The notes beneath the pieces are model-generated. The model saw only the letters and a program-made list of their open reading frames with translations, was not told the origin of the DNA and searched no databases. Position numbers and translations under genes: made by a program. From Lentinula raphanica (lineage: Eukaryota > Basidiomycota > Agaricomycetes > Agaricales > Omphalotaceae), in contig JANVFP010000027.1 in NCBI GenBank assembly GCA_027919835.1, forward strand, positions 310,001 through 374,000: a DNA stretch of 64,000 nucleotides, in the 5' to 3' direction. Positions 1-9,894 of this stretch are shown here, in pieces. Every line of letters starts with the position of its first letter. Within the stretch, counting starts at the first letter, position 1.

Positions 1-118
1 AGTTATAGCCGCATATAAGAAGCTCAGTCTGGAGACGCGTATAGAACTCAACCATGGAATCGATAAGCGCAACCAGAATCGAGGTCTCAAGAAGGCGACA
101 GCATCCAGCTCGACCGAG

Positions 119-1303
119 GTGGTTTCAGATGTTGAATCTGAGGTTGATATCGAGCCCTACGAATGGGATATCGTTCGGACCAATCCTACTGTTTTCAACC
201 ACGTCAAAGATAAACTCAAAGCGCACACCCTAGCCTGGATAGATGGGAGAAACAGAGAAGAGAATAGGCAGCCGAGAGCAGAGGATGAAACTGAAGAGCC
301 TGCTCCAAAACGGATGCGCTTCAAAGAAGAGGTTCCTTTGGAGGAAGTCGACAGTACTCAACGTCTCGCAGTCGCAATTCCAGAAGATCTCTGACAGTTG
401 GCTATGTCCGGTCAGCAAATCCCACTCTGTATTCTTACAGAGAAGAATCTCCACTTCATAAACGCGAATCTACCCATGTTCAAACGCGATAAACTCTCCC
501 ATCTCGAAGATTCCCCTCGTGTTATCAACATCTCGGACATCTTGAAGAAGATCAAAGACTCGCAAGGAAGGGCGGGTCCTTCGCGAGACCAAGATCTATC
601 CTACAACACTTGGATGGAGGCAACTCAGAATATGTTCGACTTGATCTCCAGGCGTTTCTGGCAGAGTGACAACAAATCCCCAGAAGCAATCTTCTTTAGG
701 CAGCACACTAGTTTCTTCGAGAATCAGACTCACAGTGCTGACCTTATTGAGCTGTGGCTCGAGCACGAGATCGAGCTTAGGGAGGAGCATCACATCAAAC
801 CATTGGCTTTCAACCCTCTCAAATATTCCAGCGTTTGGACTCGCGTGGAGGCGAAATGGGACACGATTAAGCAACAAGCCCAAGTTCTTAATCTCTACCC
901 AAATGTTCCAATCCCTGAGCTTATCCGTCGTTTCAAGACGGGTGCTTTGTCCAACCCACTGAATTCAAAGACCTCGTTTTATCCTTCCTCCACATCAACC
1001 TACCAGCCCTTTTGGAAGGGCAACGGGGAGCAAGGCTCCAGAACTCCCCATTGCATTGGTTGTGGAGCCAAAGGACACACACTCGCAGGCCACAAGTATG
1101 CCGAGCACGGAGGTTTTCGGTGGGCAAAGATGTCGGGTCGAGACCTCATCAGTCCAACCCCGGCAAAGACCCAGCTCTGCATTTACTGGAACATCTTTGG
1201 GAAATGTGACAGGAACTGTAGCGGCGAACGCCACATCTGCACTCTCTGTGGAAAGGATCATTGGGCGCTTCAAGGGAACTGCAACAATCTCCAACCCCTC
1301 TGA
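119..1303 (+). pseudogene. Gag-like protein of the YR retrotransposon, interrupted by one TGA
   Basis: Two open segments, 119-391 and 398-1303, lie in the same frame and are separated only by a TGA at 392-394; reading runs straight through from an acidic, Lys/Arg-containing N-terminal stretch into a region starting near MSGQQIPLC. The C-terminal third has a Cys/His cluster (CIGCGAKGH, then CIYWNIFGKCDRNC and CTLCGKDHW) that looks like nucleic-acid-binding zinc knuckles, as expected of a capsid or nucleocapsid-like protein. The single stop is either an inactivating mutation or a readthrough site; other decay in the element favours mutation. The true start may lie upstream of the window or before position 119. 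The pol frame begins in the +1 frame near the gag stop. Confidence 0.7.
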
Positions 1304-1666
1304 GTCCTTCGAGGACCTAGCACCAAATCCAAAGCTTTCTTTCTTCGATTTCAAAGACAGTATCCATGTTCGGGCTCCTCTCCCTAATACACCCGAAGAA
1401 TTCATCTCTCTATACGATCGCATAATAACGCCATACAACCCAGATAATTTCTACATAGAACTCTGCAGCACAAATCTTCTTGACCAATACCTGTTTCTTG
1501 TCGACAATCTTCGCAAAGGTTTCCCACTCGGTTGTATGCCAACACTCTCCGAAACAATAATTATCCCCAATCATTCATCAGTCAGCAAATTTCCCAATGT
1601 CGTGTGGGATTATATCCACGAGGAGAGTGAAGCCAGACGAATGTCAGGACCTTTTACGCAAGGCGA

Positions 1667-3313
1667 TAATACGCCCATTTTGCGTGCAGGCATGCAATGG
1701 CCTAATTTTAACGATTAGAGCCTTGTAGAGTACTAAAGGACTGTAGTGAGCCCGAGCTGACAGTCAAACTTGTATCATGTTAATGCCAGGACGTCAGATC
1801 CAGACAGGAAAACACATCCTGACGAGTAATAAGAGTTAACACTCGAGTCCCTTGGTCGGGGAGTCCTTCAAGACAAAGCCACCTCTGATATGAGCTATCA
1901 AGGGATTATCAACTTAGTTTTCAATGCCTAACGGCCAACTGAGTATGATACTGCACCGAGACGAGCTTAGAACCAATAGATCTATTCGTATTACCAGTGG
2001 GGATGGATTATTCAAGGCCCAGACTCAACAGATCTGTTCACTTAGATCAAGTTTCGGGATGGATCAGGTCGCAGGAATGTGACTAAACGGAGAAACAACC
2101 AAAGTGTATCATCCCAGTTACATGTGGACGTTTCCTAAATGGGAAATAGACGCCTGAGATGTACAGCTTTGACCAGGAGTGTTGCAAGGGTAGATCTTTC
2201 GACTTCACCATTGTTAAACCTCTGGATCTATTCGATATATGCATATCGTTGGAAAGCTAGAAGCCAAATGAACCTATTGGGACAGGTTTCCCCCCTTTAT
2301 ATGTACTCCCATTCAGTTGGAGAGGCATACAACCGTTCACATAGCGGAATCAAATGAGGAAACATTTGAGTTACCTGTGCAGGAGCTTATCCGTGCCCTT
2401 TAACCACCAGCATGTGGATGGACGCACAGACCAGGTCCGGATTCGAAGGTCAGGCAACTAGATCTCGACAAAGGACCACCAGAAATGGACATTTTACTTG
2501 TTTTTATCCTTTTTACTCTCTGTTTCTCTGGTGTTTGTATCGTTTCTCATCCTATCTTTCCTTATTTGTATCAGATCTCGGACTCCGTTCTCTCAAATCT
2601 ATAGATCTATTCCATAAAATAGTAAATTGGCTACAGATCTCTTCGTAGAAGTACTTAAGGACGTAGCCTACAAAAATATACTCAGGTTTTGTGCCCAGTT
2701 TCTCTGACTAGCTAACCTTTGCTCTCATACGTGAGGAGTAAAGGCTTTGTAAGCCGGGCGGTCTTCGAAAGTGGTTGTGAAATTCTCATCTCGTTAGGCC
2801 CGATATCTTGTCAGTTGATAAAGTCTCAGCTAGATTTGAATCGAAGGTAGACTCCTATCGTGGAGATACAGAGGACTTGGTTCTCGGTTGTTCCAAGTGA
2901 GCGTTCAGAGTTTCGGTGGCTCTGTTCAACTGTGATCGGTGATCAGTAGATCTTCAACCTGGTTCTGATAGTATTTGTGTGGTCATAAAGTCTGATCTAT
3001 ACAAGTTCTCTCGTTCCTTGTAAACCCTTTGAGTGGATCACTCACCCCCTTCGAGTCCAGATCAAAAGATCTGTACTTCCGTGTCACTTCGCTCTGTTGA
3101 CCTGTATTGCGGATCCAGTAGATCTTTTAAGACTACCAGTTCGTTCTAAGGTATAAGATCGTGCGGAATCTCTGACAACGCCCCACACCTCGCTTAAATA
3201 CATTTGACAAACGACATAAGAAGTATATTGGTGATCAGTGTTCAGTGATAAAGTCACTAGGTCATTAGATCTATCCAACGAAGCATTAAATTGCACCCTT
3301 CATATCCTCGTTA
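1667..3313. mobile_element. 1,647-bp non-coding insertion inside retrotransposon pol, GCGA target duplication
   Basis: The pol reading frame stops making sense at 1667 and resumes exactly at 3318. The four bases GCGA occur at 1663-1666 and again at 3314-3317. Removing the insert with one GCGA copy joins the two halves in one frame (GGC GAG ATG GAG), giving the expected MSGPFT...ELIMRGYFYSSP order. No long ORF is present. The insert starts TAATACG and ends CTCGTTA, so at most three bases of inverted end (TAA/TTA). It contains 11 AGATCT palindromes. It could be a solo LTR or a non-autonomous element; superfamily not identified. I do not favour a long intron because the 3' border would be poor and the GCGA repeat would be unexplained. 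Confidence 0.65.
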
Positions 3314-3534
3314 GCGAGATGGAGCTGATCATGAGGGGTTACTTCTACTCATCTCCGCTAATTGTCTCCGAGCAAATTCAAGGTCCCGATAAACCACCCA
3401 AGTATCGGGTCTGTCGAAACCTCTCCAAAGACGGTCGAAACTCTCGGGGACAAGCGGTTCTTTCTGTTAACTCATATATCGAGAAGGCGTTTTTCCCTAC
3501 CACTTTTGATTCTGCGTTGAAAACTGCTGAACTG

Positions 3535-3756
3535 GTGAGTGTTTCCTCAAAATTCATGATTCAGAGTTATCTGCTCTGTTTCTACCAAATATGAATATGT
3601 GCGATTGCTCATAAATAAAATCTTCAATCGAATCTCAGCATTTGCTCAATTTTGGCTATCGCCTAAATAATAAATTCAATCAGAACGGATCCGTTCATAA
3701 TCTCATAATCCCAATAATCCATAAATTCACCAATATTAATATGATTAAATTCACAG
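3535..3756 (+). other. Intron-like 222-nt gap in the RT domain
   Basis: Begins GTGAGT and ends TTCACAG. The coding frame is phase 0 on both sides (AEL before, VTSAPAGT after), giving an uninterrupted RT sequence into the DISKFHRT motif. The gap is AT-rich with stops in frame. It is longer than the usual 50-60 nt introns of this genome. Confidence 0.6.
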
Positions 3757-4935
3757 GTAACCTCTGCCCCAGCAGGGACGAGAGCCTGTTCAATGGATAT
3801 TTCGAAATTCCATCGTACCGTCCCTCTGCTACCTCATCATAAACCTTACATGGTCGTCTGTGATCCTTCCGGTGGTTTTTGGGTAGATCACTGCTTCGCC
3901 TTTGGTGCTTCATCTGCCAGTAGTTCCTCTGGGATGATATCGGCTGCTTTCAGGGACATCTGGCACATAAAGGGAATATCCCCAGTTGTGAAGATTGAAG
4001 ATGATCTGGCCGCATTCGTGACACCACACATGGCAAAAACTCTTTCGCTATACAACCGGGATGACATTCTTGCTACCACAAAGGACCTCGACGTACCATG
4101 GCATCCAGTGAAGGGCGAGCGTTATTTGTTTTCCTCTTCGCATTCATAGGTTTCCTGTGGGATCTCGAACGGAAGCGAGTCAGCCTCCTGGAGGAAAAGC
4201 GGGTGAAATATCTTTACAGACTCCAAGATTTCCTTTCGACATACAAGAAAAGGAAAGTTCCACGGGTAAAAGTAGAGTCTATTCACGGAACGCTCTGCCA
4301 CATTTCTTTCATCTATGCCGATGGTCGCCACACCTCCCGCCTATATCCAACTTTATGGCTTCCTATTGGGGCCGTGAAATAGAGCAGGGGAAATATGCGA
4401 CGAAGATCTTTGATGAAATAAAATGGTGGATCAACCGTTTGGAGGACCCACTGTTCTATCGGGAGTTGCGTGACCTGGGACCCACTCTGGACTTCGGTAT
4501 TTTCGTGGATGCCTCAATGGATTGGGGCATAGGAATTATAATTGGCAATTTCTGGGCAGCTTTCAAGCTAACCGAGACCTGGAGGGCGCCAGGTAGGGAA
4601 ATTTGTTGGCTCGAAACTTTAGCTGTTGAGCTGGTGGCATATTTCCTAGAAGTATCAGGATTCCACGATATCCGTGTCCTTATTCATTCAGATAATCAGG
4701 CTACCATTGGTGCCGTACACAAGGCGCGCAGTCCAAACTACTGGATCAACCTTTCCATTTCTCGTACTTCACAGTTTTCGGCCCACTCTTCATACAACCT
4801 GAACTCGAATACATTGAATCTTCACTCAATCTGGCTGACCCGATCTCGCGCGGGGTTCTGGGTCCGTCGGATAAGAAGTTATCACTGGAATTTACGCTCC
4901 CAGAGGAGCTCGAAGATGTCCTTGTTTATGTTTAG

Positions 4936-6412
4936 CAAAACTCTCACATCTGCGCTGGGGAGTCCTGGCGCGAGACCCGATGTTCCGCGCACATCGAGTT
5001 CTCAAACTTCTTATTTCGCTCTTCGCTCTCGTTTCACACAGCCTACCTCATCCATACATCCAGACAAAACATCTATCTCAACCAATCTTTCCCGCACACA
5101 TGCAACCACATCCCTGCGTACACGTTTCACACACCAGCTTCCGCCTACCAGCCTATTCCCTGCCCTAGACACACTCGAACCGCCCAACAGGAAGACCAAA
5201 GAATGTTCATCTATTGCACACAATCCACTACGTCCTGATGTTCGGGCTAAGGACCGAATACACGTTTGGTCCACTCCTTATTCTATTCAACAACGGTCCT
5301 CCAATATCAAAAAGTATTCCCTTGATCTTATTGAATCTGGTCAGAAAGCAGTTTCAGCCGGCCTTGCGGATAGCACGAAATCTTCATATGGAGCCGGTTT
5401 GCTACGTTTCAATCAATTCTGTGACTTAATGGGCGTAGCAGAAAATCTTCGAATGCCTGCAGACGAAACTTTGCTTATAGGTTTCGTTGGTCATCATTTG
5501 GGCTCAAAATCAGGTTCATGTATCAAAAGTTGGTTGTCAGCTATCCAGGCCTGGCACACACTTGCAGGTGCACCGTGGCCTTCAGATTCAAAGCTTCTTA
5601 AACTGGCTCGGAAAGGCGCTCGCATTGCTGGAACCAAATTTAAGCGGCCCCAACGAAACCCTGTCACTCTCACTCATTTACTTGCTTTGTATTCATCCAT
5701 CGATCTTTCTAATTCCTTTCATTCCGCTATATGGGCTGTTGCATGTGTTGCTTTCTGGGGTTGCCGCAGACTAGGTGAGCTCACGATTCCTAGTCAGAAT
5801 GGCTTCAATCCAAAATATCACGCATCACACTCAACCGAATTCAATATCACCAGAAATTCCGATAATACTCCACGTTCTATCAGTTTCCACATCCCTTGGA
5901 CAAAGTCTACCCAGGAAGAAGGTGCCACTGTTGTCGGTACAGCTCAAATCAATTCGCTTGGCCCATTTTGTCCCGTCACCGCGGTTTCGAATTATTTGAA
6001 GGTTAACCCTCACATTCCCGACAATCTCTCCTTATTCGCCTACATGGACGCAAATAACAAACCAAGGAATATGGTGAAATCAAACTTTCTTTCCTTTTGC
6101 GACAAAATTTGGAAGTCAAAGAATTTGGAGAATGTGCAAGGTCACAGCTTTCGTATTGGCGGGGCTGTCGAGCTTTTGTTAGCCGGTGTCACACCTGAAG
6201 TTGTAGCGGCAATTGGAGGTTGGACATCTTTGGCTTTTCTCCTTTACTGGCGCCGATTTGAAGACATTCTCCCTACACACATATTGAAAGCTTACGGTGA
6301 TACAGAAATTTTGCGTTTGAAAGATACTATAGAAAATTACCAGAAAACAAATAAGATACCTAATTCTTTACTGCAGGCTTGTATCAACGGTTTAGATTAT
6401 ACAGAATTCTAA
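4936..6412 (+). CDS. Tyrosine recombinase domain of the retrotransposon
   Basis: The open frame runs to the TAA at 6410-6412. A low-complexity Ser/Thr/Pro stretch comes first, then from about 5290 a core-binding (SAM-like) domain beginning near SGQKAVSAGLADSTKSS, then the catalytic domain. Catalytic residues can be placed: first Arg in WGCRRLGEL (about 5760), His-x-x-Arg in GHSFRIGG (about 6140), and the nucleophile Tyr in FLLYWRRFE (about 6245). This family integrates circular cDNA by recombination without the staggered cut of DDE integrases. It is in frame with the RNase H segment but separated from its tail by a stop in the shifted frame, so the start codon or upstream fusion is unclear. 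No inactivating change seen in the YR domain itself. Confidence 0.8.
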
Positions 6413-6508
6413 CATCACCGTCACTCTATCTGCCCGTGCTCGTGTGCGCTCTGAGGGAGCTCCGGCTCTGTTTGGGGTGTCACGATCGCTCACTTCCACG
6501 GGCGGGTA

Positions 6509-6592
6509 ACGCAGGGCCAAAGCCCAGGCAAACACACTCGAAATATATACTGATTCATTCTCATTTATTTCTCGACAGTGATTCATCTTATT
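6509..6592 (+). repeat. Direct repeat B1 of the YR retrotransposon
   Basis: An approximately 84-bp segment starting ACGCAGGGCCAAAGCCCAGG and ending ATTCATCTTATT recurs at 6841-6924 in the same orientation with essentially no change, offset 332 bp. This matches the B1-A2-B2 arrangement of Ngaro-type ends. Confidence 0.8.
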
Positions 6593-6596
6593 CCGA

Positions 6597-6701
6597 GTTA
6601 AGAATCCTTTGGGGTTCTTAACAGAGGATAAGATGTGAACGACGTGAGAGTTGGCAAGCGCCATTTAGGCGCCCTAACTCATTCTTATTGCCAACTCTCA
6701 C
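6597..6701. repeat. Hairpins in the A2 segment of the retrotransposon
   Basis: Two inverted repeats: GTTAAGAA (6597-6604) with TTCTTAAC (6615-6622), and a perfect 14-bp pair GTGAGAGTTGGCAA (6644-6657) with its complement at 6688-6701. GCGCC/GGCGC is nested inside the second loop. The first resembles a transcription stop or RNA-end hairpin. The second may be a recombinase-binding or cDNA-circularisation site. Function is inferred from position only. Confidence 0.5.
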
Positions 6702-6840
6702 CGTCGCCTTTTTCTATACATCGAATTTCGTGTCCCTCCCTCCCTCCCTATTGCATTATCTCAACAGCGTAGGTGTACACCTTCAGCTCCGCCTTTGGTC
6801 ACTGTGCGTGCTTGGTATTAACTCTTGTAGTTGCCCACCC

Positions 6841-6924
6841 ACGCAGGGCCAAAGCCCAGGCAAACACACTCGAAATATATACTGATTCATTCTCATTTAT
6901 TTCTCGACAGTGATTCATCTTATC
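6841..6924 (+). repeat. Direct repeat B2 of the YR retrotransposon
   Basis: Second copy of the 84-bp repeat at 6509. It marks the probable right end of the element. The block in between (6593-6840) would be A2, whose partner A1 should lie before the window. Confidence 0.75.
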
Positions 6925-8540
6925 CGATTTGGACCGATTTGACATTCACATCACATGATTGGGTTAGGCGCTCAACCGACTCCTCATCCAGTTTTCATTT
7001 TCTCAATTTGCTCTTCTTCATGCAAAATTCCAGTTGAATTGAAGCAAGAAGGAGCACTTATATCAATGCTTTTTGTATCAGCTCAATTTATAGCACTTGC
7101 AGCCCTCAGCAGTCAAGAAATCATTGAAAACAAACAGTCTGCCATGGCCCATGTGCTCAATTTGCCACATCGGGCGCGCGCTCGCGCGCGCCAAAATTTT
7201 GGCATTCATACATACATATCAATGAATTCTGCACTGATCCGGGGCTGTAGAATACTAGTACTGCTAATTCTGATAAATAATGTCTTGTTTTCAGACTCAA
7301 AAAAGCCTGAGTTTTGAGTTATACACACTCAATTTTGAACAGAGCCCTCGGCTCATTTGCTTCCGCTACTGAGAAAACCCTCGGCGGGTCTGTGGACGCC
7401 TGCGGCGTCCTCTGACCCTCGGCATGACCAATTTTTGTTACGGAGGCACCCGTTATACATCTCTCCATCATCCCTACACCAGCATCTCTCAGCATCCATT
7501 GGAGAAGCTTTTCACCTATCCAGCAACCCTAATTTGAAGTGGATTGGTGAGGAGGCTGTGAAGATGCTGATGTTCAAAGATTCCGGCCCTATAGACAAGA
7601 TCAAAGTTCGGCCACGGCACGTCGACATTTTTTGACTCTCAGCCACCACGACGACATCCTCCGCTACTTCATTTCCTTTGTCCTCACCTTGACTGTCCTC
7701 TCACTGGCCGCAATTATCAAGACCAACCTGTGCAACGTTTTTATAGGAAGAATTTAGGTGGTCCCAAGGATGCGAGTTTCAAGAAGTGGGAAGTGGGAGA
7801 ACTGTGGTATTTCAGCCTTTCTCGGACTGTGCTTAGATGTATGTCTTCTCTTCAATGTTCTTCGTGCGCCTTCTATATGTGAATGGCGAGCTGATGTATG
7901 TGATTGTCCACCCAGATTACTCCCATTACATGCCTTCATGCTTTAAATACCTCTATCACAAGGCTAGCTTGATCTCAATGCTCTCGGAATGAATCCACAG
8001 ATGGCAGTCTTGGCCTATTGACATGCGCAGATACCTCTGCTGTTTGTTGACATCCTTCGCCGACCATTGTTGATGGAGACGTTTTGAATCGTCGTTTTTT
8101 TGCAATGCACAGCTGTCTTTCACTACTACTTCCTCTATATATGCTTGTTTTGACCCTCAGCTATTCCCAGATTGTGATGCGTCGTAATGAATTGGGGTTC
8201 ACCATATCTCGACTGTTCTGTTTTTCCTACTCCGGACATTCCTAGACTTGCAGGTCCCATGTCATATCCATTCCCTCCGTATTCGGTCCGCCTGCGGAAG
8301 CAATGAGCACGCGTCGGTGAGTATTTGCTGCTTTCATTCATGGTCCCCGCTAAAGCCTCCAATCATCTAGATAACGGTTATCCCGTTCATTTCCTCAACA
8401 TACCACTGCCGCCCTGTTTTTGATATACTACCGATCGCATACGTTCCTGCACTACGTGGAATACGCACAAACTTCGGCGTATATTCGAAGCTTGTCTGAG
8501 CATTTAAGGACTCCCTCTAGTTGTGTTCAGTTTTCTCATT
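6925..8540. other. Gene-poor stretch after the retrotransposon
   Basis: No coding region I can support. Contents seen: an AT-rich part, a GC palindrome at 7173-7192 (9-bp arms GGCGCGCGC around TC), an inverted CTCAAAA/TTTTGAG near 7295-7315, and a CCTCGGC-rich patch at 7345-7425. Open frames at 6955-7317 and 7357-7635 show no recognisable motif. Possibly remains of other transposons. Confidence 0.4.
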
Positions 8541-8548
8541 CCCTCCCA

Positions 8549-9889
8549 CAGCTTCACATCGAACTCCGACGCATTTTCTTCCTGCAGCCGTTTTCAAAAA
8601 CCATCACGTTTCGCGCACCAGCCGTATACTCATCGTGACTACAAGACTCCTCAGGGCGATGCGTGGCTATTTGGTTGATATCTGTATGTGATGGTCCTAT
8701 TACGCCTCGCAATAAACTAACAAATATTCAAGGCTTTTACCTTCGAGTAGTGGGATACGACCGACCGGTTATCGATATACGCTGAGCGAGTCATGAGACT
8801 CGCTCGCTGCTAGACCCCCATTCGTGTTCTCGGAACCGTGTTTATTCCACTTTACTCCGAATTCCGGGCTGGAGGTTGGCTAGAGGCTGGATAATATTGA
8901 GGAATAATGAACACGGGTCGAGTTCTCGTAATATCTTTGTGCGTGTGTTCTTCCTATTCCAAGAGATAATTGGATCCGAGCTGAATGAAAACCGCCTTTA
9001 GAATATTGTTCTTCCTTTTCCTTCTCTCCACCATCGCCTCTCTATCGTACCAAGTCGCCTCTGCTCTTACACTGGCCCATATCGTTCCTTGTCAAATTGC
9101 GGGTTCTCGTTTGCTCTCGGTTGCACGCACATGAGCTATCGGGAGATGATGATGGCAAAAATCGACAAAGCAATTGATAACTTCAATTCATTATTCAGCG
9201 TTACTCCCGGTGCCTGCGTCGACAGACCTCGAACAAGTTCCTCTATTCGTTAGGGCTTAGGCATAGGTCACGGTCCAAATATCATCAAAAGACTCATTAT
9301 AACCTTCAACTTCTCGCTCCGAGTGCCCCTCCAGTTGTTTAGTTTGTTTAGCTAGGACATTTCCATTATCCCTCACCGTTGATTCCTTGCCGTATGTCGC
9401 ATCTTGCATGCAACCCCTTGTCCTCCACAACCTCGCTTCGCTCAGATGAGGGCTCCCAAAAATAAAGTGACGACCTTGTTCAGTCATATCGTTCAAACAA
9501 ACGCCGACGAACCGTAATGCCAGGTCTGCAACGGAGTTCGATTCTATCATCGCACGATCGCTATGACTCTCAGATGGGCATGGGACATGAAGAAAGTGAG
9601 GACAAATGAGCACGAAGGAAACGCCGACAGGAGATAGCGATCGTTGTTTAGGATTAACGAAGACTCACGAGGAGACTGGAACTCGTTCATGAAACTCGTT
9701 CGCGCTCATCGAAGGCGTTTCGGGAGAACCTGATACTTGCAAGAGGAGGATCCGGGATAGGATCCAGTCAGATTACCAAGCCTTAATTCTTTGAATCTTC
9801 GTGAGTAGTCCTACGTTGGTCTCGGGTTCATTGTGCTGATTGATAGTTACTGGACATAGAGACCATCGCGGGAAGCTGTGCTCTTCCCC
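8549..9889. repeat. Copy 1 of a 1.35-kb tandem duplication
   Basis: Many blocks recur about 1,353-1,358 bp downstream: the CAGCCGT...CATCACGTTT block at 8581 and 9934, the GAGTTCTCGTAA block, GGATCCGAGCTGAAT, a related minus-strand open frame (RFVGVCL in both), and GATTACCAAGCC at 9771 and 11129. Divergence is moderate with small indels, so the duplication is not recent. No complete gene identified in the unit. A hairpin AGCGAGTC...GACTCGCT sits near 8784-8803. Confidence 0.8.
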
Positions 9890-9894
9890 TCGCG

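Larger units (their letters stand above)
1290..4935 (+). pseudogene. Reverse transcriptase-RNase H polyprotein, broken
   Basis: Pieces in order: 1290-1666 (N-terminal pol, with the MSGPFT motif that precedes DIRS RT); a 1,647-bp insertion; 3314-3534 (SSPLIVSEQ...VNSYI); a 222-nt intron-like gap 3535-3756; 3757 to about 4140 with SMDISKFHRT and FAFGASSA, typical DIRS RT palm; then a frame change near 4140 into FIGFLWDLERKRVSLLEEKR (thumb). A second frame change near 4330 leads into RNase H, with DASMDWGIGIIIG, WLETLAVE and HSDNQATIGAV, the D/E/D pattern of RNase H. A third frame change near 4800 gives the tail LADPISRGVLG, ending at TAG 4933-4935. Function in the family is cDNA synthesis and template RNA removal. 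The three frame changes make this copy non-functional unless they are sequencing errors. Confidence 0.8.
1..6924 (+). mobile_element. DIRS/Ngaro-type tyrosine-recombinase retrotransposon, 5' end outside window
   Basis: The order is gag-like ORF with Cys/His fingers, reverse transcriptase, RNase H, then a tyrosine recombinase, all on the plus strand. The recombinase in place of a DDE integrase defines the DIRS order. The right end carries an 84-bp direct repeat (6509-6592 and 6841-6924) separated by about 250 bp, as in the split-direct-repeat ends of Ngaro-like elements; the partner repeat A1 would lie left of position 1. I saw no methyltransferase domain of the DIRS1 type. The copy is damaged: one in-frame stop in gag, three apparent frameshifts in RT/RNase H, and a 1.65-kb insertion in pol. 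The YR part is open. Right boundary is inferred from the end of the second repeat. Confidence 0.85.

Noticed and set aside
2139..2648. Open frames of 72-78 codons inside the insertion
   Set aside because: Short, no motif, length expected by chance.
1667..3313. The gap in pol as one long spliceosomal intron
   Set aside because: No good acceptor in phase; the duplicated GCGA and exact frame restoration are better explained by an insertion.
6955..7317. 120-codon open frame after the retrotransposon
   Set aside because: Repeat-like composition, crosses the CG palindrome, no recognisable domain.
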